From the NCBI RefSeq assembly GCF_000521865.1, contig NZ_JAME01000010.1:1-64000 (forward strand): 64,000 nucleotides of DNA, read 5' to 3'. The notes beneath the pieces are model-generated. The model made no database searches, had not been told where the DNA came from, and saw nothing but the letters and a program-made list of their open reading frames with translations. How positions within the stretch are numbered: position 1 is the stretch's first letter; the number at the start of each line of letters is the position of its first letter. The translations under genes and the position numbers were made by a program. Positions 21,150 through 31,569 of the stretch are shown piece after piece. The stretch comes from Roseivivax isoporae LMG 25204. GTDB lineage: Bacteria; Pseudomonadota; Alphaproteobacteria; Rhodobacterales; Rhodobacteraceae.

Positions 21150-22931
21150 TCAGTGGTTGTCGCGCGGCAGGTCCCGCGCGATCCGCTGGTATGCGGTGGC
21201 AAGTTCGAGGCAGCCGCCCTCGCCCAGTTGGCCCACATGGGTGCGGTAGATCTCCTGCCACGGCGTCTGGTGGTGCAGCTCGGGCGGCGTCCACGCGGCG
21301 CGACGCGCCTCCCACTCCGCCTCGTCCACCAGCGCGTCGAGCCGGCTTTCGTTGAGGTCGAGCCGCACCCGGTCGCCGGTCTGCAGGAGCGCGAGGCCGC
21401 CACCCACCGCCGCCTCGGGCGAGGCGTTCAGGATCGAGGGGCTTTCCGACGTGCCCGATTGGCGCCCGTCGCCCACCGTCGGCAGGTGCGCCACGCCCGC
21501 GCGGATCAGCGCGTCGGGCGGCTGCATGTTCACCACCTCGGCCGAGCCCGGGTAGCCGACGCATCCCACGTTGCGGATGAAGAGCATCGCGGTCTCGTCG
21601 ATGCCGAGATCGGGGTCGTTGATGCGGTCGTGGTAATCCTCGGGCCCCTCGAACACCACGGCGCGCGCCTCGTGCACGTCCTCCTGCCCCTCGCGCGACA
21701 GGAACCGGCGGCGGAACTCTTCCGAGATCACCGAGGTCTTCATGAGCGCCGAGGCGAAGAGGTTGCCGGTGAGGACCTTGAACCCCGCGCGGGTGCGGAG
21801 CGGCCGGTCATGGGGGCGGATCACGTCCTCGTCGCGGCTGCGCGCGTCGCCGAGCGCCTCGGCGAGCGGCCGGCCGCTCGCCGTCATGCAGCCGAGATGC
21901 AGCCGACCGGCCTGCGCGAGTTCGCCCATCACCGCGGGCACGCCCCCCGCGCGGAAGAAGCTTTCGCCCAGGTATTCGCCGGCCGGCTGCATGTTCAGCA
22001 GGAGCGGCACGTCGTAGCCCACGCGCTCCCAGTCCGTGACGTCGAGCTCGACGCCGGCATGCCGCGCGATGGCCTGCAGGTGCGGCGGCGCGTTGGTGGA
22101 CCCGCCGATGGCGCCGTTGACCACGATGGCGTTCTCGAACGCCGCGCGCGTCAGGATGTCGGAGGGCTTTAGATCCTCCCACGCCATCTCGACGATGCGG
22201 CGGCCGGTCAGGTAGGCCATCTCCATCCGCTCGCGGAAGGGCGCGGGGATCGCCGCCGCGCCGGGCAGCGTCATGCCGAGCGCCTCGGCCATGGCGTTCA
22301 TGGTCGAGGCCGTGCCCATGGTGTTGCAGTGCCCGAGCGAGGGCGCCGAGGCACAGACCCGGGCCATGAACTCGTCGTAGTCGATGCTGCCCTCGGCGAG
22401 CAGCCGGCGGCTTTCCCAGACGATGGTGCCGGAGCCCGCGCGCCGGCCCTTCCACCAGCCGTCGAGCATGGGTCCGCCGTTCAGCGCGATCGCCGGGATG
22501 TCGACGGTCGCGGCTCCCATCAGCATGGCGGGGGTGGTCTTGTCGCAGCCGGTGGTCAGCACCACCGCGTCGATGGGGTAGCCGTGCAGCACCTCTACGA
22601 GGCTCAGATAGGCGAGGTTGCGGTCGAGCGCGGCGGTCGGCCGCTTGCCCGTCTCCTGGATCGGGTGGACGGGGAATTCCATGGGGATCCCGCCCGCGTC
22701 GCGGATGCCCGCCTTGATCCGGTCCATCAGGAAGACGTGGATCTTGTTGCAGGGCGCGAGGTCCGAGCCGGTATTGGCGATGCCGATGACGGGCCGCTCC
22801 GATTGCAGCTCGGCGCGGGTGAATTCCTGGTTCTGGTAACGCTCGAGATAGAGCGCGGTCATTCCCGGGTTGTTGGGATTGTCGAACCATTCCTGCGAAC
22901 GGAACCGCCGGTTGGCGCGGGTGTCGGCCAA
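21150..22931 (-). CDS. IlvD/Edd family dehydratase, probably a sugar-acid (arabinonate-type) dehydratase
   Basis: The 593-residue protein belongs to the Fe-S-dependent IlvD/Edd dehydratases. Candidate cluster cysteines are in SDLAPCNKIH, TTGCDKTTPAML and LGHCNTMGTAS. Other family blocks are GGSTNAPPHLQAIA and the C-terminal GDGRQSGTSESPSILNASP. The N terminus (RFRSQEWFDNPNNPGMTALY) is typical of the sugar-acid branch acting on L-arabinonate or similar aldonates, rather than the branched-chain amino acid enzyme. It should convert an aldonate to a 2-keto-3-deoxy acid. Neighbouring SDR and KDG-kinase-like genes fit that pathway. The exact sugar is not determined. Confidence 0.85.
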   Translation of the reverse strand: MADTRANRRFRSQEWFDNPNNPGMTALYLERYQNQEFTRAELQSERPVIGIANTGSDLAPCNKIHVFLMDRIKAGIRDAGGIPMEFPVHPIQETGKRPTAALDRNLAYLSLVEVLHGYPIDAVVLTTGCDKTTPAMLMGAATVDIPAIALNGGPMLDGWWKGRRAGSGTIVWESRRLLAEGSIDYDEFMARVCASAPSLGHCNTMGTASTMNAMAEALGMTLPGAAAIPAPFRERMEMAYLTGRRIVEMAWEDLKPSDILTRAAFENAIVVNGAIGGSTNAPPHLQAIARHAGVELDVTDWERVGYDVPLLLNMQPAGEYLGESFFRAGGVPAVMGELAQAGRLHLGCMTASGRPLAEALGDARSRDEDVIRPHDRPLRTRAGFKVLTGNLFASALMKTSVISEEFRRRFLSREGQEDVHEARAVVFEGPEDYHDRINDPDLGIDETAMLFIRNVGCVGYPGSAEVVNMQPPDALIRAGVAHLPTVGDGRQSGTSESPSILNASPEAAVGGGLALLQTGDRVRLDLNESRLDALVDEAEWEARRAAWTPPELHHQTPWQEIYRTHVGQLGEGGCLELATAYQRIARDLPRDNH

Positions 22932-23118
22932 GATGTCCTCCTCGGGTGATCGGGCTTGCCGACCGGAATACCACGCGGAACGGGAAATGAAACTGCCGGC
23001 TGCGCCCGCGCGGTCTCGCCGCGGTGCGGGTGCGGCGCTAGGTTCATGCGGACTTGTGCCGGGGACGCGGTCCTATAAGGGTGGCCATGCCCCGCGGGGC
23101 CAGGACGGGAGAGATGAC

Positions 23119-24105
23119 ATGAGCGGGCTTCTGGCGCTACTCGACGACGTGACGGCGATTGCCAAGGTCGCGGCCGCCTCGGTCGACGACGTGGCCGCAC
23201 AGGCGGTCAAGGCGGGGTCGAAGGCCGCGGGCGCGGTTATCGACGACGCGGCAGTGACGCCGAAATACGTCACCGGATTTCCGCCCGCGCGCGAATTGCC
23301 CATCATCTGGAAGATCGCGCGGGGCTCGCTGATCAACAAGCTGGTGTTCCTGTTGCCCGCGGGCCTCCTGCTGTCGGCCTTCGCGCCCTGGGCGATCCCG
23401 CCGCTGCTGATGCTGGGCGGGGCCTATCTGTGCTTCGAGGGCGCGGAAAAGCTGCACCACGCGCTGTTCCACCAGCCCGACCCCGGCACCGAGGCGCGCA
23501 AGTCCAAGCCAGTGGACGCCCAGCACCTCGAGAAGCAGAAGGTGGCCGGCGCCATCAAGACCGACTTCATCCTGTCGGCCGAGATCATGACCATCGCGCT
23601 CGCCGCGATCCCCGAGGGCAGCTTCTGGATGGAGGCGGCGACCCTCGCGGCGGTGGCGCTGCTCATCACCGCGGCGGTCTACGGCGCGGTGGCGCTGCTG
23701 GTGAAGATGGACGATGTCGGGCTCTGGCTCGCGCAGGCCGGGCGCACCGGGATCGGTCGCGCGACGGGACGCGGGATCGTCAAGGCGATGCCGTGGGTCA
23801 TGGCGACGCTGTCGGTCGTGGGCACGGCCGCGATGCTCTGGGTCGGCGGGTCGATCATCGTGCACGGGCTCGCGCAGCTCGGCTGGCACGCGCCCGAGGA
23901 GGTCATCCACGCGATCGCGGTCGCCGTCGCATCGGCGACGCCCGAAAGCCTGCACGGGGCGGTCGAATGGATCGTGACCGCGCTCTGCGACGGCATCCTC
24001 GGGGTCGCGCTCGGCTTCGCGCTGATCCCGATCGGCACGAAGGTGATCGGCCCGGCCTGGTCGTCGGTCTTCGGCGGCAAGAAGGACGAGGGCACCGCGC
24101 ACTAG
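23119..24105 (+). CDS. DUF808 family inner-membrane protein (YedI-like)
   Basis: The 328-residue product is recognised from its N terminus, SGLLALLDDVTAIAKVAAAS, and the downstream VTPKYVTGFPPARELPIIW block typical of the DUF808/YedI family. Several hydrophobic segments are visible: about 80-105, 155-200, 230-255 and 285-310. It should be an integral inner-membrane protein. No biochemical function is established for the family. The ATG at 23119 has GGGAGA upstream. It stands alone, divergent from the IlvD/Edd-type dehydratase gene, and converges on the kinase gene at 24133. Confidence 0.85.
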   Translation: MSGLLALLDDVTAIAKVAAASVDDVAAQAVKAGSKAAGAVIDDAAVTPKYVTGFPPARELPIIWKIARGSLINKLVFLLPAGLLLSAFAPWAIPPLLMLGGAYLCFEGAEKLHHALFHQPDPGTEARKSKPVDAQHLEKQKVAGAIKTDFILSAEIMTIALAAIPEGSFWMEAATLAAVALLITAAVYGAVALLVKMDDVGLWLAQAGRTGIGRATGRGIVKAMPWVMATLSVVGTAAMLWVGGSIIVHGLAQLGWHAPEEVIHAIAVAVASATPESLHGAVEWIVTALCDGILGVALGFALIPIGTKVIGPAWSSVFGGKKDEGTAH

Positions 24106-24132
24106 GCGCGGGCCTTCCCGCCCCCGGGGTAC

Positions 24133-25037
24133 TCAGGCGACGGCGCCGCGCACCAGCGCGCCCGGCGCCGCGATCACCCGGGCCGCGAGGGCGATGCCCC
24201 CCCGCGCGGCCGCCTCGGGCGCGGCACCCGTCGCGAGACCCGTAAGAAATCCGGCGGCGAAGCTGTCGCCCGCGGCGGTCGTGTCGACCGGCGTCACGCG
24301 TTCGGGCATGAGCGTCGCGCGGCCCGTCTCCTCGGACCAGAGCGTGAGGGCCCCGGCGCCGTCCTTGACCGCGACGCAGCGCGCGCCGAGCGCGCGGTAA
24401 CGGGCGATCGTGTCGTCGGGCACCGCGTCGCCGAAGAGCACGGAATCCTCGTCGAAGCTCGGCAGCACGATGTCCGCGGTCCCGGCCGCACGGGTCAGCC
24501 CGTCGCGCATCGCCTCGGAGCTCTCCCAGAGCCGCGGACGCAGGTTCGTGTCGAAAGAGACCGTCGTGCCCGCGGCCCTGGCGCGCGCCAGCGCCGCGCA
24601 GAGCGTGAGCCGCCCCTCGGGTGGCAGGATCGCCATCGTGATGCCCGAGACATGCACCATCGCCTGCCCCGCGAGCACCTCGGACAGCCAGCCCGCATCG
24701 TCGGCGAGCCGGCGCGCGGCCGACTGTCCCCGCCAGTAGGAAAAGCTGCGCTCGCCGTCCGCGACCGCGATCATGTAGAGCCCGACCGTGCGTTCGGGAT
24801 CGCGGCGGAGCGTCGAGGTGTCGATGCCCTCGGCGTCCATGAAGTCCGCCATTTCCCCGGACACGCGATCGGTGCCGATCACGCTGCCGTAGGACACCGT
24901 CCAGTCGTCGGGCAGGAGCCGGCGCGCGTACCACGCGGTGTTGAAGGTGTCGCCGGCGAAGCCGCGCCGGTAGAGTCCGTCGCCCGCCTCTGCCAGTTCC
25001 ACCATGCATTCGCCCAGGGCAAGGAAAGAGCCCGCCA

Positions 25038-25038
<1 letters not shown>
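24133..25038 (-). CDS. PfkB family sugar kinase, 2-keto-3-deoxygluconate kinase-like
   Basis: The 301-residue protein is a ribokinase/PfkB-type kinase. The N-terminal LALGECMVELAE and GFAGDTFNTAWYARRL match KdgK enzymes. The C-terminal anion-hole motif VDTTAAGDSFAAGFL contains the catalytic Asp. It would phosphorylate 2-keto-3-deoxy-gluconate or a similar acid, which fits the IlvD/Edd-type dehydratase nearby. ATGA overlaps the stop of the upstream FAD-linked dehydrogenase gene, so the two are translationally coupled. Substrate assignment rests on family resemblance and context. Confidence 0.85.
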
Positions 25039-26414
<1,376 letters not shown>

Positions 26415-26642
26415 CGGGCGCGGGTCCTCCTCGTGCGGAACGGGCGGCCCCCGGGGGTCGGGTGCCCCGCCGGCCGCGCGCGATCCTTAGCAGATCGTCG
26501 GGCGTGGTCCACCTCCCCGCGGGTCTCTGCGGGCCCGGGCGTCCGCGCGCGTCCCTCGGGCCCTGCCCGCTTCGGCCTTGCACCCGGGGAGCGGCCCGCA
26601 TAGGGGAAGGCGCGACACCCGAACCTAGATCGAAGGCTCCTC

Positions 26643-28091
26643 ATGGCGCATCCCGTCCGCCTGCGCATCGCACCCTCGCCCACCGGCGAGCCGCATATCG
26701 GCACCGCCTACATCGCGCTGTTCAACCTCCTGCTGGCCGACAAGCTCGGCGGGGAGATGATCCTGCGCATCGAGGATACCGACCAGAAGCGCTCCACCCC
26801 CGAAGCGGAGGAGCGCCTGCTCGAGGCGCTGGACTGGCTCAAGCTCGAATGGACCGAAGGCCCGGACAAGGGCGGCCCGCACGCGCCCTACCGGCAGTCC
26901 GAGCGCAAGGACATCTACGGCGGATACGTCGACCGGCTGCTCGACGAGGGGCACGCCTTCAAGTGCTTCTGCACCGCCGAGCGGCTCGACATGATGCGCG
27001 CGGCGCAGCGCAAGGCGGGCCAGCCGCCGCGCTATGACGGCCGCTGCCTGCGCCTGTCGCCCGAGGACGTGGCCAAGAACGAGGCCGAGGGCATCCCGCA
27101 CGTGGTGCGGATGAAGATCCCCGAGGAGGGGGAGTGCCGCTTCACCGACATGGTGCACGGCGACACCGCGATCGGCTGGTCCGAAGTGGACATGCAGGTG
27201 ATCCTGAAGTCCGACGGCATGCCGACCTACCACCTCGCCAACGTGGTCGACGATCACCTCATGGGCATCACCCACGTGGCGCGCGGCGAGGAATGGCTGA
27301 GCTCGGTTCCGAAGCACATCGCGCTCTACGACTATTTCGGCTGGGAGAAGCCCGTCTTCTACCACCTGCCGCTGCTGCGCAACGCCGACCGCTCGAAGCT
27401 GTCGAAGCGCCGCAACCCCACCTCGCTCGGCTGGTTCGCCGATGCGGGCTACCTGCCCGAGGCGCTGGTGAACTATCTCGGCCTCTTCTTCATCTCGATC
27501 GGCGAGGGCGAAGAGATGATGCCGCGCGAGGATCTCGCCCGGCACTTCGCGCCGGACAGCCTCGCGCTTGCCGGCGCGGTCTTCGACCTCGACCGGCTGA
27601 ACTGGCTCAACGGGCGCTGGATCCGCGAACGCACCGATGCCGAGGGCTTCGTCGCCATGGTGCGGGACTGGGCCAACACCCGCGGCAAGATGGACGAAGC
27701 GCTGAAGCTCGCGCAGTCGCGGGTCAACCGGCTGAGCGAGCTCGGGCCGCTGATCTCGTTCGTCTTCCAGGCCGATCTCGGCATCACGCGCGAGAGTTTC
27801 GTCGCCAAGAAGATGACGCCCGAGGGCAGCCTCGACATCCTGACCGAGGTCATGGGACTGATCGACACCCTGCCCGACTGGACCGCCGAGGCCATCGAGG
27901 CGGGCGTGCGCGACGCGGCCGAGGCCAAGGGGCTGAAGCTGCGCGACGCGGTCGGGCCCCTCTTCGTCGCGATCACGGGCAGCCAGCGGTCGCTGCCGGT
28001 CTTCCAGTCCATGGCGCTGATCGGCCGGGCCATGTGCCGCTACCGGCTGACGCAGGCAATCCGCATCCTCAAGGAAGGAGCACAGGCATGA
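26643..28091 (+). CDS. gltX: Glutamyl-tRNA synthetase
   Basis: GltX charges tRNA with glutamate. The 482-residue class I synthetase has the HIGH-type motif in APSPTGEPHIGTAYIALFN and the KMSKS-type motif as KLSKRRN. LRIEDTDQKRSTPEAEERL is also diagnostic, and the C-terminal anticodon-binding region is intact. Alphaproteobacteria often have two GltX copies; this could be either the discriminating or the relaxed one. The ATG at 26643 opens an operon with lysS, which it overlaps by 4 bases. The preceding 228 bases are the divergent promoter region shared with the FAD-linked dehydrogenase. Confidence 0.95.
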   Translation: MAHPVRLRIAPSPTGEPHIGTAYIALFNLLLADKLGGEMILRIEDTDQKRSTPEAEERLLEALDWLKLEWTEGPDKGGPHAPYRQSERKDIYGGYVDRLLDEGHAFKCFCTAERLDMMRAAQRKAGQPPRYDGRCLRLSPEDVAKNEAEGIPHVVRMKIPEEGECRFTDMVHGDTAIGWSEVDMQVILKSDGMPTYHLANVVDDHLMGITHVARGEEWLSSVPKHIALYDYFGWEKPVFYHLPLLRNADRSKLSKRRNPTSLGWFADAGYLPEALVNYLGLFFISIGEGEEMMPREDLARHFAPDSLALAGAVFDLDRLNWLNGRWIRERTDAEGFVAMVRDWANTRGKMDEALKLAQSRVNRLSELGPLISFVFQADLGITRESFVAKKMTPEGSLDILTEVMGLIDTLPDWTAEAIEAGVRDAAEAKGLKLRDAVGPLFVAITGSQRSLPVFQSMALIGRAMCRYRLTQAIRILKEGAQA

Positions 28092-29593
28092 GCGCAGACA
28101 CGCCCGAGACCCTGTCGACCAACACCGAGGAAGCCCGGCGCCAGAAACGCGACCGGATGATCGCGCAGGGCATCGACCCCTACCCGCTGCGCTTCGACCG
28201 CACGATCACGCAGGCCGAGCTGGCCGAGAAATACGCCCATCTCGAGGCGGGCGAGCGCAGCGGCGACGTCGTGTCGGTCGCGGGCCGCGTCTATTCCAGC
28301 CGCAACTCGGGCATGTTCATGGACCTGCGCGACGCGTCGGGCAAGGTTCAGGTGTTCTGCCACAAGGACGAGACCCCGGCCGAGGCGATGGACTTCCTTC
28401 CGATGATCGACGTGGGCGACATCATCGGCGTGACCGGCGAGGTGCGGCGCACCCCGCGCGGCGAGATCACCGTGAACGCCCGCACGGTCACCATGCTGTG
28501 CAAGACGCTGCGCCCGATGCCCGAGAAGCATCACGGCATCCGCGACGTCGAGACGCGCCACCGCAAGCGCTACCTCGACGTGATGGTGAACCCCGAGAGC
28601 AAGGAGCGGCTGATCGCGCGGTCCCGCATCCTCGCGAAGATCCGCGACTTCATGGGGCGCGACGGCTTTCTCGAGGTCGAGACGCCGATGCTGCACCCGA
28701 TCTATGGCGGCGCCTCGGCCGATCCCTTCGTGACGCACCACAATGCGCTCGACCAGGACATGTTCCTGCGCATCGCGCCCGAGCTCTACCTCAAGCGCGT
28801 GCTGGTCTCGGGGCTGACCGACAAGGTTTTCGAGATCAACCGCAACTTCCGCAACGAGGGGCTGTCGACCCGGCACAACCCCGAGTTCACCATGCTCGAG
28901 GCGTACTGGGCCTATGCCAGCTTCACCGACGCCATGGACCTGGTCGAGCGGATGTTCGCGGAGCTGTCCGAGCTCGTGAACGGCGGCCCGACGGCCACCA
29001 TGGGCGAGCACGTGATCGATTTCGGCGCGCCGTTCCGGCGCCTGCCCATGCCGCAGGCGGTCAAGGACGCGACCGGCATCGACTTCCTCGCGATCGAGGA
29101 CGACGCCACCGCGCGGGCCAAGACCAAGGCGCTCGGCTACGAGGTCGAGGACGACTGGACCTGGGGCGAGTGCCTTGCCTTCGTGTTCGAGGAGGCGGTC
29201 GAGCACACGCTGATCCAGCCCACCCACGTGACCGACTTCCCGGTCGACATCTCGCCCTTTGCCAAGGTGATGGAGGGCGAGCCGCGGCTGACCGAGCGGT
29301 TCGAGACCTACGTGAACGCGTGGGAGGTCTGCAACGCGTTCTCCGAGCTCAACGACCCGGTGGCGCAGCGCGAGCGCATGACCGACCAGTGGCAGCAGGC
29401 GCAGGCGCGCGGCGAGACCATGAAGGAGCTCGACCTCGACTTCCTCGAGGCGATCGACCACGGCATGCCCACGGCGGCGGGCATCGGCATCGGGATCGAC
29501 CGGCTGGCGATGGTGCTGACCGGCACCACGTCGATCCGCGACATCCTGCTCTTCCCGACGCTGCGCAAGACCGAGGCGCGCGGCGAGGACTGA
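28088..29593 (+). CDS. lysS: Lysyl-tRNA synthetase, class II
   Basis: LysS charges tRNA-Lys. The 501-residue product has an N-terminal OB-fold anticodon-binding domain (VVSVAGRVYSSRNSGMFMDL) and a class II catalytic core. That core has motif 1 (FLEVETPMLHPIYGGASADP), motif 2 (FRNEGLSTRHNPEFTMLE) and motif 3 (GIGIGIDRLAMVLTG). ATG at 28088 overlaps the gltX stop, with AAGGAAGGAG before it. All parts are intact. A strong imperfect hairpin follows the stop. Confidence 0.96.
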   Translation: MSADTPETLSTNTEEARRQKRDRMIAQGIDPYPLRFDRTITQAELAEKYAHLEAGERSGDVVSVAGRVYSSRNSGMFMDLRDASGKVQVFCHKDETPAEAMDFLPMIDVGDIIGVTGEVRRTPRGEITVNARTVTMLCKTLRPMPEKHHGIRDVETRHRKRYLDVMVNPESKERLIARSRILAKIRDFMGRDGFLEVETPMLHPIYGGASADPFVTHHNALDQDMFLRIAPELYLKRVLVSGLTDKVFEINRNFRNEGLSTRHNPEFTMLEAYWAYASFTDAMDLVERMFAELSELVNGGPTATMGEHVIDFGAPFRRLPMPQAVKDATGIDFLAIEDDATARAKTKALGYEVEDDWTWGECLAFVFEEAVEHTLIQPTHVTDFPVDISPFAKVMEGEPRLTERFETYVNAWEVCNAFSELNDPVAQRERMTDQWQQAQARGETMKELDLDFLEAIDHGMPTAAGIGIGIDRLAMVLTGTTSIRDILLFPTLRKTEARGED

Positions 29594-29595
29594 TC

Positions 29596-29655
29596 CCCGC
29601 GCGGTGCGGGCTCTGCCCGCGCCGTCGGCAGAGGCCGCCCGCGCACCCCGCGCGG
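29596..29655 (+). terminator. Imperfect long hairpin after lysS
   Basis: An exact inner pair, CTCTGCC (29611-29617) and GGCAGAG (29627-29633), is flanked by largely complementary GC-rich arms reading CCCGCGCGGTGCGGG on the left and GCGCACCCCGCGCGG on the right. It starts three bases after the lysS stop. There is no T-run, so this may be a terminator or a stabilising 3' structure. Confidence 0.4.
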
Positions 29656-29727
29656 TGCACGTGACCCGTTGTGTTGCGCCGCGGCGCAGAGGAATATCCG
29701 GCGTCCAAACCCCCGGGATTCCACCAG

Positions 29728-31503
29728 ATGACCCTCGACCAGATCTTCGTCCTCGTTCTCTTGGGCGTCGTCTTTCTGAGTTTCCTGAAAGAAGTCTACC
29801 CGCCCGAGGTCATCGCGCTCGCGGCTTCCGCGGCGCTCCTCGCCGCGGGGATCGTCACCACCGACGACTTCCTCGCGGTCTTCTCGAACCCGGCGCCCAT
29901 CACCATCGCGATGATGTTCATCCTGTCCGCGGCGCTCGAGCGGACCGGCGTGCTCGACATGGTGGGCGACGCGCTGCGCGCGCGCACGGGCGGATCGTTC
30001 CTGAAGGTCCTCCTGGGCCTGATGGCGACCACGGTCGCGGCGTCTGCGTTCATGAACAACACCCCGGTCGTGATCCTGCTCACGCCCATCGCCATCTCGC
30101 TCGCGGCGGCGACGGGCGTGTCGCCCTCGCGGCTGCTGATGCCCCTCTCCTTCGCGGCGATCTTCGGCGGCACGCTGACGCTCGTCGGGACCTCCACCAA
30201 CATCCTGATGTCGGGCGTCGCGCGCGCGGCCGGCCAGCCGCCCATCGGCATGTTCGAGATGGCGGGCGCAGGCCTCGTCTTTGCCGCGGCAGGCATGGCC
30301 TACATGGTGTTCGCGGGACGCTTCCTGCTGCCCGACCGCACCTCGCTCGCCGGCGTGCTCGCGGGCGAGCCGCGCCGCGCGTTCCTTGCCCGGCTCCTGA
30401 TCCCGGCCGGGTCGCGGTACGTGGGCCGCGCGCTCAGGGACCTGCCCTTCAACCGCCAGGAAGCCCGCATCGTCGACGTGATCCGCGGCGACGCCTCCAT
30501 GCGCCGCCAGCTCGAGGGGCTGACGCTCGAGGCCGGCGACCGCGTGGTGGTCAAGACCGCGGCGGGCGAGATCCTCGGACTGCGCAGCGACGGGCAGGTC
30601 GCCTTCAACGACATCACCGGAACGGGGCTCGAACCCGTGACCGCCGAGCGCACGGTGACCATGGAGGCCAGCATCGGACCGAACTCGCCCCTGCGCGGCC
30701 GGCCGCTCGGGTCGCTCCGCCTGCGCCGGCGCTACGGCGTCTACGTGACGGCGGTGCATCGCAACGACCGCAACTTCTCGACGAATATCGACGGGATGCG
30801 GCTTGCCTTCGCCGACACGCTGCTGCTCGAAGGACCGGCCGAGGGGCTGAAGCGGATGTCGGAGGAGGGGCTGGTGGTCAATCTCACCCAGCCTTCGGAA
30901 CAGCCGATGCGCCGCGACCGGGCCTGGATCGCCGTCGCGACGCTCCTCGGCGTCATGGCGCTCGCCACCTTCGACGTCATGCCGATCGCGGGCCTGTCGG
31001 TGATCGGCGCGGTGATCGTCATGCTGACCCGCTGCATCGACCCCGAGGACGCGTTCGCCGCCATCGACTGGCGCATCCTGTTCCTGATCTTCGGCATGCT
31101 GGGGCTGAGCATGGGGCTGGAGGAGACGGGCGCCGCGCGGCTTCTGGTCGAGCGCGCGGTGGGGCTGGTCGAGGGCGCGGGCCCGGTTGCGATCCTGGCC
31201 GCGGTCTACGTGCTGACGAGCGCGCTGACCGAGACCGTGTCGAACAGCGCCGTGGCGGTGCTGGTCGGACCCATCGCCATCGCGCTCGCCGAGCAGCTGG
31301 GCCTCGATCCGCGGCCCTTCATCATGGCGGTGATGTTCGCGGCCTCGGCGAGCTTCGCCACGCCCATCGGCTACCAGACGAACACCTTCGTCTACGGCGC
31401 GGGCGGCTACCGGTTCCGCGACTTCGTGGTGGTGGGCCTGCCGCTCAACATCCTCTTCGCGGTGCTGGCGGTGATCGTCCTGCCGATCTTCTTTCCGTTC
31501 TGA
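29728..31503 (+). CDS. SLC13/DASS-type divalent anion transporter with two TrkA-C domains
   Basis: The 591-residue protein is an ion-transporter-superfamily permease with two membrane halves (about 1-195 and 410-591) separated by two cytosolic TrkA-C/RCK-C-like domains. The first half has AAFMNNTPVVI-type residues (SAFMNNTPVVILLTPIAIS), with GGTLTLVGTSTNIL. The second half has the pseudo-repeat TETVSNSAVAVLVGPIA and ASFATPIGYQTNTFVYG. Substrates in the family include sulfate, dicarboxylates and similar anions; this one cannot be fixed. ATG at 29728 gives MTLDQIFVLVLLG. It is a single gene ending at a bidirectional terminator. Confidence 0.87.
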   Translation: MTLDQIFVLVLLGVVFLSFLKEVYPPEVIALAASAALLAAGIVTTDDFLAVFSNPAPITIAMMFILSAALERTGVLDMVGDALRARTGGSFLKVLLGLMATTVAASAFMNNTPVVILLTPIAISLAAATGVSPSRLLMPLSFAAIFGGTLTLVGTSTNILMSGVARAAGQPPIGMFEMAGAGLVFAAAGMAYMVFAGRFLLPDRTSLAGVLAGEPRRAFLARLLIPAGSRYVGRALRDLPFNRQEARIVDVIRGDASMRRQLEGLTLEAGDRVVVKTAAGEILGLRSDGQVAFNDITGTGLEPVTAERTVTMEASIGPNSPLRGRPLGSLRLRRRYGVYVTAVHRNDRNFSTNIDGMRLAFADTLLLEGPAEGLKRMSEEGLVVNLTQPSEQPMRRDRAWIAVATLLGVMALATFDVMPIAGLSVIGAVIVMLTRCIDPEDAFAAIDWRILFLIFGMLGLSMGLEETGAARLLVERAVGLVEGAGPVAILAAVYVLTSALTETVSNSAVAVLVGPIAIALAEQLGLDPRPFIMAVMFAASASFATPIGYQTNTFVYGAGGYRFRDFVVVGLPLNILFAVLAVIVLPIFFPF

Positions 31504-31520
31504 GGCGCCGGAACGACACG

Positions 31521-31546
31521 GGGGGGCACGGCTTCCCGTGCCCCCC
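31521..31546. terminator. Bidirectional terminator hairpin
   Basis: GGGGGGCACGG-CTTC-CCGTGCCCCCC gives a perfect 11-bp stem with a tetraloop. It sits between the convergent DASS transporter and tctA stops and could serve both strands. No long T-run follows on either side. Confidence 0.7.
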
Positions 31547-31569
31547 GACCGGTCGTCAGACGGTCGGGC